Assembly (NCBI GenBank): GCA_028875225.1
Contig: JAPPFB010000005.1
Location: 1-64,000 of the forward strand
Direction: 5' to 3'
Origin: Chloroflexota bacterium
Lineage (GTDB): Bacteria > Chloroflexota > Dehalococcoidia > Bin125
Length of the DNA: 64,000 bases
The translations under genes were made by a program, and so were the position numbers. This document shows positions 47,590 through 56,321 of the stretch, piece by piece (positions within the stretch are counted from its first letter, which is position 1; each line of letters opens with the position of its first letter). The notes under the pieces are model-generated. The model saw only the letters and a list, made by a program, of their open reading frames with translations. It was not told where the DNA came from and did not search any database.

Positions 47590-47805
47590 ATGGCCACCTT
47601 TGCCGATATCACGAGGCCGGTCCGACAGCTCATCGGCGTACCGCGCCTGTTGCGGCGCAGGCCTCGGGATCCTCGCATGCCCAAGCCCGGCACGCCCGAG
47701 TGGTCGCGGGAGGCGCGTCGGCAGGCCGCGCACCTTGCGGCAAGCCCCGGCGAAACAGAAGACATTGCCTTTGTCGACAGCCTCTACGAGCCAGAAGACG
47801 AATGA
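47590..47805 (+). CDS. MazE-like (DUF3018-type) antitoxin
   Basis: PGTPEWSREARRQAAHLAASPGETEDIAFVDSLYE; stop overlaps start of downstream MazF. Confidence 0.65.
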   Translation: MATFADITRPVRQLIGVPRLLRRRPRDPRMPKPGTPEWSREARRQAAHLAASPGETEDIAFVDSLYEPEDE

Positions 47806-48197
47806 CCGAGCTGGTCTGCGGTGATATCTGGTTTGTCGAAGGCGGCGGAGATTATCTGAACAAAGGGCGTCCCGCCGTCGTTCTGCACAACAACGAGTTT
47901 CGGTCTGTTCGGTCGGTCACCGTTTGTCTGCTGACCAGCAACACAGACTCTGCTTCCGATCCGCTGTTGCGAGTTCCGATTCGGCCATCGCTCAAGAACG
48001 GCCTTGAGCGCCCAAGCTGGCTCATGGTCGACAAGATCCAGACAGTCCGCCGCTCACGGCTCAAGCAGCGAATCGGAGAAGCTGAGACGGACGTAATCGA
48101 CGCCGCTATCGAACTTGCGACGCCGTTTCTCAATTGCCAGTCCGGGAGTCTCACGACCTGGCGGCGATTGCGTCGGCTGTTGCGGATTAGTGGTTGA
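47802..48197 (+). CDS. MazF/PemK-family endoribonuclease toxin
   Basis: CGDIWFVEGGGDYLNKGRPAVVLHNNEF, LLTSN, WLMVDKIQTVRRSRL. Confidence 0.82.
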   Translation: MTELVCGDIWFVEGGGDYLNKGRPAVVLHNNEFRSVRSVTVCLLTSNTDSASDPLLRVPIRPSLKNGLERPSWLMVDKIQTVRRSRLKQRIGEAETDVIDAAIELATPFLNCQSGSLTTWRRLRRLLRISG

Positions 48198-48282
48198 GGC
48201 GCGGACTATCCTACGGATACGGGCTGCTACTCAACGTTTAGGCTGATCGACTGAGAACTCTGACGCGACGGAGGAACCGACG

Positions 48283-49206
48283 ATGAGCGACCGGATCGGG
48301 ATGGGACTGGCCAACTTTCCGTTCTCCGACGTGGAGACGATGTGGCGATGGATTGACCTGTGTGAAGAGCATGACGTCGATTCGATCTGGCAGACCGACC
48401 GCCTGATTTCTCGGGAGCCGATCCTCGAGTCGATGACCTTCATGGCGGCCCTGGCGGCACGCACCGAGAAGCTCAAGTTCGGCATGAACGTGGTCGTGGT
48501 CGGCTTCCGCGACCCGCTGGTGCTGGCCAAGCAGTGCGCGACGATCGACTTCCTCTCCAACGGCCGAATGCTGCCCGCCTTCGGCGTTGGCGGCGCGTTC
48601 GCGCCCGAGTGGAACGTCACTCATCGTCAGCTGCGAGGCCGCGCGCCGATCGCCGACGAGATACTGGACATCATCCACGGACTCTGGAACGAGGACTCGT
48701 TTACCTACCACGGCGAGCACTTCACCTACGACAACGCCACCATCTCGCCGAGGCCGGTCCAGGACCCGCTGCCGCTCTGGATTGGCGGGCATAGCAAGGC
48801 GGCGATCCGGCGCACGGCACGGATCGGCACGGGCTGGGTCGCGGGTGTCCAGTCGGCGCACGAGGTGGGACCAATCATCCAGCAGATCAAGGCAGCGCTT
48901 GCCGAGGCGGGGCGCACGGATTACGAACCGGATCACTTTGGCGCCGGCTTCGCCTACCACTTCGGCTCGTGGGACGACGCGGATGTTCAAGACAGCATCA
49001 CCGCGATCAAGCGACGACTGCCCGACGTCGATCCTGCCACCTTCTATTCGGTGGGGACCGCAGACGACATCCTGCGCCGCGTTGACGAATACCGCGCTGC
49101 AGGCGTGAGCAAGTTCATCATGCGCCCGGTCGCGCGCGGCGACGACGCGATCATGTATCAGTCTCAACGCCTGTTCGACGAGGTGCTGCCCGTCGTGCAT
49201 GCCTGA
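48283..49206 (+). CDS. LLM-class (luciferase-like) flavin-dependent oxidoreductase
   Basis: GLANFPFSDVETMWRWIDLCEEHDVDSIWQTDRL, LAKQCATIDFLSNGRMLPAFGVG, WIGGHSKAAIRRTARIGTGW. Confidence 0.92.
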   Translation: MSDRIGMGLANFPFSDVETMWRWIDLCEEHDVDSIWQTDRLISREPILESMTFMAALAARTEKLKFGMNVVVVGFRDPLVLAKQCATIDFLSNGRMLPAFGVGGAFAPEWNVTHRQLRGRAPIADEILDIIHGLWNEDSFTYHGEHFTYDNATISPRPVQDPLPLWIGGHSKAAIRRTARIGTGWVAGVQSAHEVGPIIQQIKAALAEAGRTDYEPDHFGAGFAYHFGSWDDADVQDSITAIKRRLPDVDPATFYSVGTADDILRRVDEYRAAGVSKFIMRPVARGDDAIMYQSQRLFDEVLPVVHA

Positions 49207-49218
49207 CCGCCGGAACGG

Positions 49219-50217
49219 CTAGGGGTACGACGGCAATGGCAGATTCGGGAACGCCCGCTTGACGCCCTTCACGGCGGCGCGCTTGGCCGTCGCGGCGACG
49301 CTCTGTTCCTTCTTCAGGTCGGACGCCGAGCTGGGCAACACCGAGGCGTCTCCGGCAACGAGCGGATCGCTCCAGGCGCGTAGCTTGGACATGGTGATCG
49401 GTCCGTCGACACGATCGCAGAAATGCGTGAATGGCCGCCATCCAGCATCTGTTCGCCTCGGCTTCGTGTAGACCGCACGGCCGGCAGCGAGACACAGCGC
49501 AATCCCGCCGGCGACGTCCCAGATCCGGGATCCCTCGAACAGCGCCATCTGGACCGAGCCTTCGGCCGCCAGCGCCAGTTCGGTCGCGGTGCTGCCGAAC
49601 GTTCGGGCGATTCCGAAGCGGCGGCCTGCGGGGCCGGTGACGCCGCCGGTCCCGGCCGGCACCGTGCTCAATCGCGAGGCCGCCTGCAATGCCGGAGCAC
49701 CGCAATCGACTTCCTCGCCGTTGAACATCAGCCCCTGACCCGTGGTGGCGTGGTACACACCCGGGGAGAGAAAGCGATTTGACGGCAGCCACATCGCGCC
49801 GGCGATCGGCGTTCCTCGATGGAGAATGCCGATCGAGCAGGCAAACATACCGATCCCGTTGATGAAGTTCGAGGTGCCGTCGAGCGGATCGACCACCCAG
49901 ACGATGTCCGCATCGCTCGGACCGCCGTTGTCTCGTTCTTCGCCCAGCACGCCATGAGTCGGAAACTGGCGGTGAACCTCCTCACGGATCAGGTCCTCGA
50001 TCGCGTGATCGACCTCTGTCACCGGATCGTGGGCGTTCTGGCCTTTGAACGAGATCTCAATGGTTGCGTGGAAGCCATCCATGAGCGTCTCTCCGCCGCG
50101 TTCCGCCAGCGATCGAGCGACTTCTCCCAGATGAGCTAGCTCATCTGCCGAAAGTTCATCAGGGTCGGATTGAACGGATTTGTCGATGCTTGAATCTGTA
50201 TCAGTCATGTTGCTCAT
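49219..50217 (-). CDS. Inositol monophosphatase family protein
   Basis: GVLGEERDNGG, WVVDPLDGTSNFINGIGMFACSIGI, IWDVAGGIALCLAAGR. Confidence 0.9.
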   Translation of the reverse strand: MSNMTDTDSSIDKSVQSDPDELSADELAHLGEVARSLAERGGETLMDGFHATIEISFKGQNAHDPVTEVDHAIEDLIREEVHRQFPTHGVLGEERDNGGPSDADIVWVVDPLDGTSNFINGIGMFACSIGILHRGTPIAGAMWLPSNRFLSPGVYHATTGQGLMFNGEEVDCGAPALQAASRLSTVPAGTGGVTGPAGRRFGIARTFGSTATELALAAEGSVQMALFEGSRIWDVAGGIALCLAAGRAVYTKPRRTDAGWRPFTHFCDRVDGPITMSKLRAWSDPLVAGDASVLPSSASDLKKEQSVAATAKRAAVKGVKRAFPNLPLPSYP

Positions 50218-50273
50218 ATCAGCAGGTTACCCTTTGGTTTGCTACCCGCACCCTCGGCGAAGGACTTACTCAA

Positions 50274-51518
50274 ATGTCTAACCAACCCGCAACATCGGAT
50301 GACACGATCCGTCGCTCGAGTGGTCCCGGCCAAGCTACCGTGCAGACGTCGACGGCCGGCGCATCAGCCGCAGTGGGGTTCGAGGCCGAGTGGGAGGCAG
50401 CGTGCGACTCGGCCCTGAACGGCCTGGACCTCAACGGGCCGCCAGACCTGCTGATGGTCTTTGTCGATTCCCGCTACGCCGCACACTATGACGAGATCAT
50501 CACTCGCTTGCGAGAGCAGACCGGCGCCCGACAACTGATTGGCGCCTCAGGGCAGAGCGTGATTGGGTCATCGCTGGAAGCGGAAGAGGGCTCCGCCATC
50601 GCCGTGCTGGGCGTTCACTTGCCCGAGGCCGAACTGACGCCGATCGCGATCGACCCCCAGTCGATGTCCGATGACGTCTTTGCGCCGCTGCAGGACGGCC
50701 CCGACGTGTGGCTCTTCTTCAGCAATCCATTCACGATCATGACCGACCAGCTCGTTGCGCATCTGCAACAGCTGCGACCGGAGATCACGCTGCTGGGCGG
50801 GATGGCGTCGTCACACCGTCAGCAACAAGGCTGCGCGGTGTTCATCGATCACCAGGTTCTCATGGGCGGCGCGGTGATGATGGGACTGAGCGGCGTCTCG
50901 GTCAAACCGGTGGTCGCCCAGGGCGCTGAGCCGCTGGGCCAGCCCTGGATCGTGACCGAATGCGAAGCCAACACGGTCAAGTCGCTTGGTTCCCGGCCCG
51001 CCCTGGAGGTCCTGCAGGAGACGCTCTGGGAGCTGGACGAATCGACGCGCGACCGCGCCGCGCGAAACCTGCTCGTCGGACTGGCCATGAACGAGTACCA
51101 GGAGAGCCACGAACGCGGCGATTTTCTGATCCGCAACGTGATGGGCGCCGACCGTGAGTCGGGCACGGTCGCGATCAACGCCATCCCCAGGGTTGGGCAG
51201 ACGTTCCAGTTCCAGTTCCGCGACGCCCAGGCGGCCGACGACGACCTGCGCACGCGCCTGTCGGACCTGCGCGACGCGCTGGAGCCCGACGAGGAAGTGC
51301 TCGGAGCACTGCTCTGTTCCTGCAACGGCCGTGGACGCGGTCTCTTCGGCGAGCCGGACCACGACGCGTCAGCGCTGTCCGAGATCTTCGGCCCAGTCCC
51401 CACGGCTGGGTTCTTCTGTAACGGAGAAATCGGCCCGGTCGGAGGCGAGAACTACCTCCACGGCTTCACCGCATCGATCGCGGTGCTGACCGCGCTCTCG
51501 CGTAGCTCGACCGGCTAA
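50274..51518 (+). CDS. FIST-domain sensory protein
   Basis: FIST_N-like DLLMVFVDSRYAAHYDEII...LIGASGQSVIG; FIST_C-like LGALLCSCNGRGRGLFGEPDHDASALSEIFGPVPTAGFFCNGEIGPVGG. Confidence 0.85.
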   Translation: MSNQPATSDDTIRRSSGPGQATVQTSTAGASAAVGFEAEWEAACDSALNGLDLNGPPDLLMVFVDSRYAAHYDEIITRLREQTGARQLIGASGQSVIGSSLEAEEGSAIAVLGVHLPEAELTPIAIDPQSMSDDVFAPLQDGPDVWLFFSNPFTIMTDQLVAHLQQLRPEITLLGGMASSHRQQQGCAVFIDHQVLMGGAVMMGLSGVSVKPVVAQGAEPLGQPWIVTECEANTVKSLGSRPALEVLQETLWELDESTRDRAARNLLVGLAMNEYQESHERGDFLIRNVMGADRESGTVAINAIPRVGQTFQFQFRDAQAADDDLRTRLSDLRDALEPDEEVLGALLCSCNGRGRGLFGEPDHDASALSEIFGPVPTAGFFCNGEIGPVGGENYLHGFTASIAVLTALSRSSTG

Positions 51519-51543
51519 CGTTGCAGGAGAAGCGAGCGCCCGA

Positions 51544-51789
51544 ATGTCGAAACCACCGTTTGCGTTTAGCTGGTACATGCCCAACTGGGAAGAAATCGAC
51601 GCCCACCGTAAGCAGGGACTGCGACCTGTCGTTCTCTGGCTTCCCAAGAGTGACGATCCAAACTTTGCCTCCGAAGCTCGACGCCAACTGACCGAGTTGC
51701 AGTACGACGAAGCGCATGAGGCAGAAGATGTCGAAAAGTGGATCGAGTCTCACGTTGATGAGGTGTTGTTCGGCGAAGACTCACAGTGA
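51544..51789 (+). CDS. MazE-like (DUF3018-type) antitoxin
   Basis: GLRPVVLWLPKSDDPNFASEARRQLTEL; 4-bp overlap with downstream MazF. Confidence 0.7.
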   Translation: MSKPPFAFSWYMPNWEEIDAHRKQGLRPVVLWLPKSDDPNFASEARRQLTELQYDEAHEAEDVEKWIESHVDEVLFGEDSQ

Positions 51790-52112
51790 AACGAGGCGAG
51801 CTTTGGACGGTCGCCGGTGGAGGCGACTTCCTGTCAAAGCCGCGTCCGGCCCTGATCATTCAATCCGACGCACACCAAGCGGACCACTCCGTAGTGATCG
51901 TTCCATTGACCTCCGACTTGAATCTGGGCCCTGCGCTCAGGCCAATCGTACGACCGCAGCACGGCAATGGTCTGCGTTTTGATTCTGAGATCATGGTCGA
52001 TCAGACTACAACCGTGCGACCGCAAAGAATGGGTCGATACGTCGGCGTCTTAAGCGAGGATGATCTCGGTGAGGTCTCACAAGCGATTCGAGAGTTCCTG
52101 GATCTCGACTAA
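51786..52112 (+). CDS. MazF/PemK-family endoribonuclease toxin
   Basis: MKRGELWTVAGGGDFLSKPRPALIIQSD, VIVPLTSD, SEIMVDQTTTVRPQRMG. Confidence 0.9.
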   Translation: MKRGELWTVAGGGDFLSKPRPALIIQSDAHQADHSVVIVPLTSDLNLGPALRPIVRPQHGNGLRFDSEIMVDQTTTVRPQRMGRYVGVLSEDDLGEVSQAIREFLDLD

Positions 52113-52378
52113 CTCTCACCGCCGCTGATTTGTGGGACGATTGCGATTTCGGCGCCTTCGGGGACGCGGGTGATCAGGCCGGTCGAGACGACGTCTCCGT
52201 TGATGGCCAGGGAGATGCCTCGACCAATCCGGCTGCCGTCGATGAGACGATCGGCGAGTTCGGGATAGCGCGGGGCCAGATCTCGAATGACGGCTCGGAT
52301 GTTGTGACCGTCAGCCGTCAGGACGGACTCACCGTTGGTGAGGGTCCTGAGCGGCTGCGGGATCAGGACGGTAACCAT
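52109..52378 (-). CDS. MoaD/ThiS-family ubiquitin-like protein
   Basis: MVTVLIPQPLRTLTNGESVL...GAEIAIVPQISGGES; C-terminal GG near end. Confidence 0.75.
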   Translation of the reverse strand: MVTVLIPQPLRTLTNGESVLTADGHNIRAVIRDLAPRYPELADRLIDGSRIGRGISLAINGDVVSTGLITRVPEGAEIAIVPQISGGES

Positions 52379-52456
52379 CAGTGCCCTCACCCCCCCGCCT
52401 TCGCGGGGCAGGCTCTTTCCCTCTCCCGGAAGGAGAGGGAAAGAGGGGAAGGCGGA

Positions 52457-54760
52457 CTAGTCGCCGCCGAGGACGGTGGCGTCGAGGATCGCGCGCGGGG
52501 ACATCGGCAGCTCGTTCATGTGCACGCCGATGGCGTTGGCGATCGCCGCACGGACTGCCGGGGCCGGCGGAATGATCGGCACTTCGCCGACGCCGCGGAC
52601 GCCGTATGGATGCCCGGGATTCGGGACCTCGACGATGATCGAGTCGATCATCGGCAAGTCGAGCGCCGTTGGCATGCGGTAGTCAAGCAGGCTGGCATTC
52701 TTGAGGTCGCCGGAGTCGTCGTAGTAGTACTCCTCGTTGAGCGCCATCCCGACGCCCTGCGCGACGCCGCCCTGCATCTGTCCTTCGACGTAGGCCGGGT
52801 GAATCGCGGTACCGGCGTCCTGGACGGCGGTGTAGCGGAGCACGTCGACCTTGCCCGTGTCGGGGTCGACCTCGACGTCGACGATGTGGGTCGCGAAGGC
52901 GGGGCCGCTGGAGGTTTTGTTCACGTCGGCGCGACCGACGATGTGTCCGCCGGAAGTGACGAGCTGAGCGGCGAGCTCCTTGAACGTGAACTGCTGGTCG
53001 TTGCCGTCCTCATTCGCCGGCCCGCGAATGATCGCGTCGTCGCCGTAAGAGACGTCGGATGCGTCGCACTCCCAGATCTGGGCGGCGCGCTCTTCCATCT
53101 GGCGGCGAATGTCCATGGCGCACTCGTACGCGGCCCAGCCGCCGGCGAAGGTCGTCCGGCTGCCGCCGGTGACCTGCGTGTAGCCGACCGAGTTGGTGTC
53201 GACGACGTGCGGGTGAACGTCTTCGGCGGAGATGCCCAGCGTCTCGGCGAGCTGCATCGCGATTGAGGCGCGGGTGCCGCCGATGTCGGTCGAGCCGAGC
53301 ACCAGCGGAACGCTGCCGTCTCCGTTGACCTGTGCGTAGGCCGAAGACTCGAAACCAATGTTGAACCAGAAACCCTGCGCGATCCCGCGGCCTCGGTTCG
53401 GTCCTTCAAGCTCCGACTGCCAGTGCGGCGACTCCTTCGCCGCCTGCAGACAGTCGACGTTGCCGATGATGCCATAGGTGAATCCGTCGGCGCGCTGCGC
53501 GCCCTCTTCACAGGCGTTCTGCAGGCGCATCTCGAGCGGGTCGAGGCCAAGCTCTTCGGCGAGTTCGTTCAGTACCGACTCAGTCGCAAACTCGGACTGC
53601 GGCGCGCCGGGCGCCCGGTAGGCAGCGGTCTTTGGCTTGTTGACGACCACGTCGTAGCCGTCGATTCGCTGGTTGGGAATGTCGTAGGGAGCCAGGGCGC
53701 ACATTGCGCCGGCGCCGACCGGTGAGCCGGGATAGGCGCCGGCCTCGAAGGCGAGGTGGACGTCGGCGGCCGTGATTGTCCCGTCTCGCTTGGCCCCCAT
53801 CCGCACGCGCATGTACGTGCCCGACGTGGGACCGGTGGCGAGCAGCACTTCCTCGCGGTTCATGGTCAGTTTCACCGGCCGACCGGTCCTCTGCGAGAGC
53901 AGCGCCGCGAGTGGCTCGAGGTAGACGGGGATCTTGCCGCCGAATCCGCCGCCGATTTCCATCGGCGTGACTTTCACCTGCGACGGTGAGAGCTGCAGCA
54001 ATGGCGCGACGGAGTCGCGAACGACGAACGCGCCCTGGGTCGATGTGTAAATGTCGAGGGTGCCGTCGGCGCGGTAGTAGGCCGTGCCGTTGTGCGGCTC
54101 GATGTAACCCTGGTGCGCCATCGAGGTCTCGAACTCACGCTCGATGACCACGTCTGCGTCGGCGAATCCGGCGTCGAGGTCGCCCTTGGTGAACTGCAGG
54201 TGAGAGGCGGTGTTGCTCGGGTTGTCGCTCTTCGAGCCGTCCATCTCACCGGTGTGCAGGCTGTCGTGCAGGAGCGGTGAGCCGTCGACCATCGCGTCGC
54301 GAACGTCCAGGACCGGGGTCAGGACGTCGTACTCGACCTCAATCAGCTCAACTGCGTCTTCGGCGATGTGATGATCGGTTGCTGCGACGGCGGCCACAGC
54401 GTGACCCTTGTAGAGCACCTTGTCCGAGGCGATCACGTTGTCCAGCACCCAGTTGAGCTGTGCGGTGCCCTCACCGGTGTCGATCACCTCATCCGAAGCG
54501 CGCGGGAAGTCGGCGTTCGTGATCACCGCAAGCACGCCCTCAAGAGCCTCAGCCTTGGACGTGTCGATGCTCACGATCCGTGCGTGCGCGTGCGGACTGC
54601 GCAGAACGCGGCCGGCGAGCATGCCGGGCAGGCTGATGTCGGCGCCGTACTGCGCCGCGCCGGTCACCTTGTCGACGCCGTCATGGCGAATCGGTCGGGT
54701 ACCGATCACGTTGTACTGTTCGGTCTCTTTCGACTGTGGTTGCGATTGTGCGGTAACCAT
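52457..54760 (-). CDS. Xanthine dehydrogenase/CoxL family molybdopterin-binding subunit
   Basis: VIGTRPIRHDGVDKVTGAAQYGADISLPGML, EIGGGFGGKIPVYLEPLAALLSQRTGRPVK, AYRAPGAPQSEF active-site loop. Confidence 0.93.
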   Translation of the reverse strand: MVTAQSQPQSKETEQYNVIGTRPIRHDGVDKVTGAAQYGADISLPGMLAGRVLRSPHAHARIVSIDTSKAEALEGVLAVITNADFPRASDEVIDTGEGTAQLNWVLDNVIASDKVLYKGHAVAAVAATDHHIAEDAVELIEVEYDVLTPVLDVRDAMVDGSPLLHDSLHTGEMDGSKSDNPSNTASHLQFTKGDLDAGFADADVVIEREFETSMAHQGYIEPHNGTAYYRADGTLDIYTSTQGAFVVRDSVAPLLQLSPSQVKVTPMEIGGGFGGKIPVYLEPLAALLSQRTGRPVKLTMNREEVLLATGPTSGTYMRVRMGAKRDGTITAADVHLAFEAGAYPGSPVGAGAMCALAPYDIPNQRIDGYDVVVNKPKTAAYRAPGAPQSEFATESVLNELAEELGLDPLEMRLQNACEEGAQRADGFTYGIIGNVDCLQAAKESPHWQSELEGPNRGRGIAQGFWFNIGFESSAYAQVNGDGSVPLVLGSTDIGGTRASIAMQLAETLGISAEDVHPHVVDTNSVGYTQVTGGSRTTFAGGWAAYECAMDIRRQMEERAAQIWECDASDVSYGDDAIIRGPANEDGNDQQFTFKELAAQLVTSGGHIVGRADVNKTSSGPAFATHIVDVEVDPDTGKVDVLRYTAVQDAGTAIHPAYVEGQMQGGVAQGVGMALNEEYYYDDSGDLKNASLLDYRMPTALDLPMIDSIIVEVPNPGHPYGVRGVGEVPIIPPAPAVRAAIANAIGVHMNELPMSPRAILDATVLGGD
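54715..54760. repeat. 10-bp-periodic TTCGG/TTCGA array (reverse complement CCGAACA) in first codons of CoxL-like gene
   Basis: ACTGTTCGGTCTCTTTCGACTGTGGTTGCGATTGTGCGGT. Confidence 0.6.
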
Positions 54761-54796
54761 GCGAAGAATCCTCTCTGCTGCGGCTGGGTGGTGTCG

Positions 54797-55276
54797 TTAG
54801 ACGACGCTCTGACCGGCGGCTTGCTGAACCGCCTTGATGATTTTGTCGTAACCGGTGCAGCGGCAGAGGTTGCCGGCCAACCAGTAGCGAATCTCGTGCT
54901 CGCTCGGATCCGGATTCTGTTCGAGCAGCGCTTCCGCCGCCACCAGGAAACCGGGCGTGCAGATGCCGCACTGGAGCGCGGCCTGCTCGAGGAACGCGTT
55001 TTGCAGCGGAGAGAGCTGGTCGCCGGAAGCGAGACCCTCCACGGTGCGGACCTCGGCGCCCTCGCACTCAGCCGCCATGACCAGGCAACTGTTGACAATC
55101 CGGCCGTCCATGTTGACGCAACAGGCGCCGCAGTTGCCGTTGTTGCAACCTTCCTTGGCGCCGGTCAGGCCGATGCGGTCTCGCAACGCCTCGAGCAGAG
55201 AATCGCGCTCGTTGGCGAGGAAGGTGGTCTGTTCGCCGTTGATCGTGCAGTTGACGACGATGTGTTCGGTGGCCAT
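54797..55276 (-). CDS. 2Fe-2S subunit of molybdenum hydroxylase (CoxS-like)
   Basis: CNNGNCGACCVNMDGR, QCGICTPGFLVAAEALLEQNP, WLAGNLCRCTGYDKI. Confidence 0.96.
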   Translation of the reverse strand: MATEHIVVNCTINGEQTTFLANERDSLLEALRDRIGLTGAKEGCNNGNCGACCVNMDGRIVNSCLVMAAECEGAEVRTVEGLASGDQLSPLQNAFLEQAALQCGICTPGFLVAAEALLEQNPDPSEHEIRYWLAGNLCRCTGYDKIIKAVQQAAGQSVV

Positions 55277-55315
55277 TGATTACCTGTCCTTAGTCGTTGC
55301 TTCAAACTGGCTCGA

Positions 55316-56260
55316 TCAGGCAGCCCGCTCGGCGGCCTGGCGGATGGTGCGCTCGGTCAGCACGCCGGCGAGGTGGACTCGCTGGCGAATGCTGCCGCGC
55401 ATGTCGGTGATTGGATTGGCCGCCGCGCTTGAGGCAGCTGCGGCCGCAGCGATCGAGTCCTCGCTCAACGGTTGGCCGACGATCGCTGCCGCGGCGTCCG
55501 CGACGAGCAGCGGGGTCGGCGCGACGGCGCCAACCGAAATTCGCGCCCAGGTCACGTTGCCGTCGCCGTCGAGGCGAAGCTGCGTGGCGGCATTGGTGAC
55601 CGCGATGTCCATCTCGTTCCGAGGGATGAACCGAATGAAGCGAGCGCCGGAGCCGGCGGCCGGGGCCGGAAAATGCAGCTTGACGACGAACTCGCCGCTG
55701 TCAAGCACGTTCTGACCCGGTCCCGTGCAGAAGTCTTCCACCGCCACCGTGCGGCGGCCGTTCGGGCCTGCGATCTCGACCTGCGCCTCAAGCACGATCA
55801 GCGACGGGATGCCATCGGCCGCCGGCGAGGAGTTGCACAGGTTTCCGCCGAGCGAGGCCCGGCCCTGGATCGCGGTACCGCCGATCAGCGAGGTCGAGTC
55901 GACCAGAATCGGAAATTTCTCGGCAATCGAATCGTCGCCGTAGATCTCGTAACACGGCGTTGCCGCGCCGATCGTCAGACTGCCGTCGTTGCCATGCTCG
56001 ATCGCGACCACTTCGGCAATGTGCTTGATGTCGACGAACAGGTCGATGTCGCGGGTCCGCTCTCGGGCCTGGACGATGACGTCGGTGCCACCGGCCAGCG
56101 GCCGGGCTCCGGCGCCGCCATCTTGCAGCAGGCTGACCGCCTCTTCCACGCTCTCGGCGCGGGCATATTTCACCGCTTGCACGTATTCCGCCTCCTCAAG
56201 ATTTGCGCCTCCGGAGCGCCCGAATCCAGTTATCTGATCGAATGGACACCACGCCTGCAC
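55316..56260 (-). CDS. FAD-binding medium subunit of molybdenum hydroxylase (CoxM-like)
   Basis: RPLAGGTDVIVQARERTRD, TIGAATPCYEI, GTAIQGRASLGGNLCNSSPAADGIPSLIVLEA. Confidence 0.93.
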   Translation of the reverse strand: MQAWCPFDQITGFGRSGGANLEEAEYVQAVKYARAESVEEAVSLLQDGGAGARPLAGGTDVIVQARERTRDIDLFVDIKHIAEVVAIEHGNDGSLTIGAATPCYEIYGDDSIAEKFPILVDSTSLIGGTAIQGRASLGGNLCNSSPAADGIPSLIVLEAQVEIAGPNGRRTVAVEDFCTGPGQNVLDSGEFVVKLHFPAPAAGSGARFIRFIPRNEMDIAVTNAATQLRLDGDGNVTWARISVGAVAPTPLLVADAAAAIVGQPLSEDSIAAAAAASSAAANPITDMRGSIRQRVHLAGVLTERTIRQAAERAA

Positions 56261-56321
56261 ACGCGGGAACGGTGCTCAACCGCAAGAAGTGTAGCGCACA
56301 CCCTCACTGCGAACGGACCAT

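Noticed and set aside
48238-49200. 320-aa minus-strand ORF
   Set aside because: Antisense to the LLM oxidoreductase, which has strong family motifs
52130-53266. 378-aa plus-strand ORF
   Set aside because: Antisense to the CoxL-like gene and MoaD-like gene
52457-54760. Aerobic CO dehydrogenase (coxL)
   Set aside because: Active-site loop is AYRAPGAPQ, not AYRCSFR or AYRGAGR, so only generic xanthine-dehydrogenase family membership is supported
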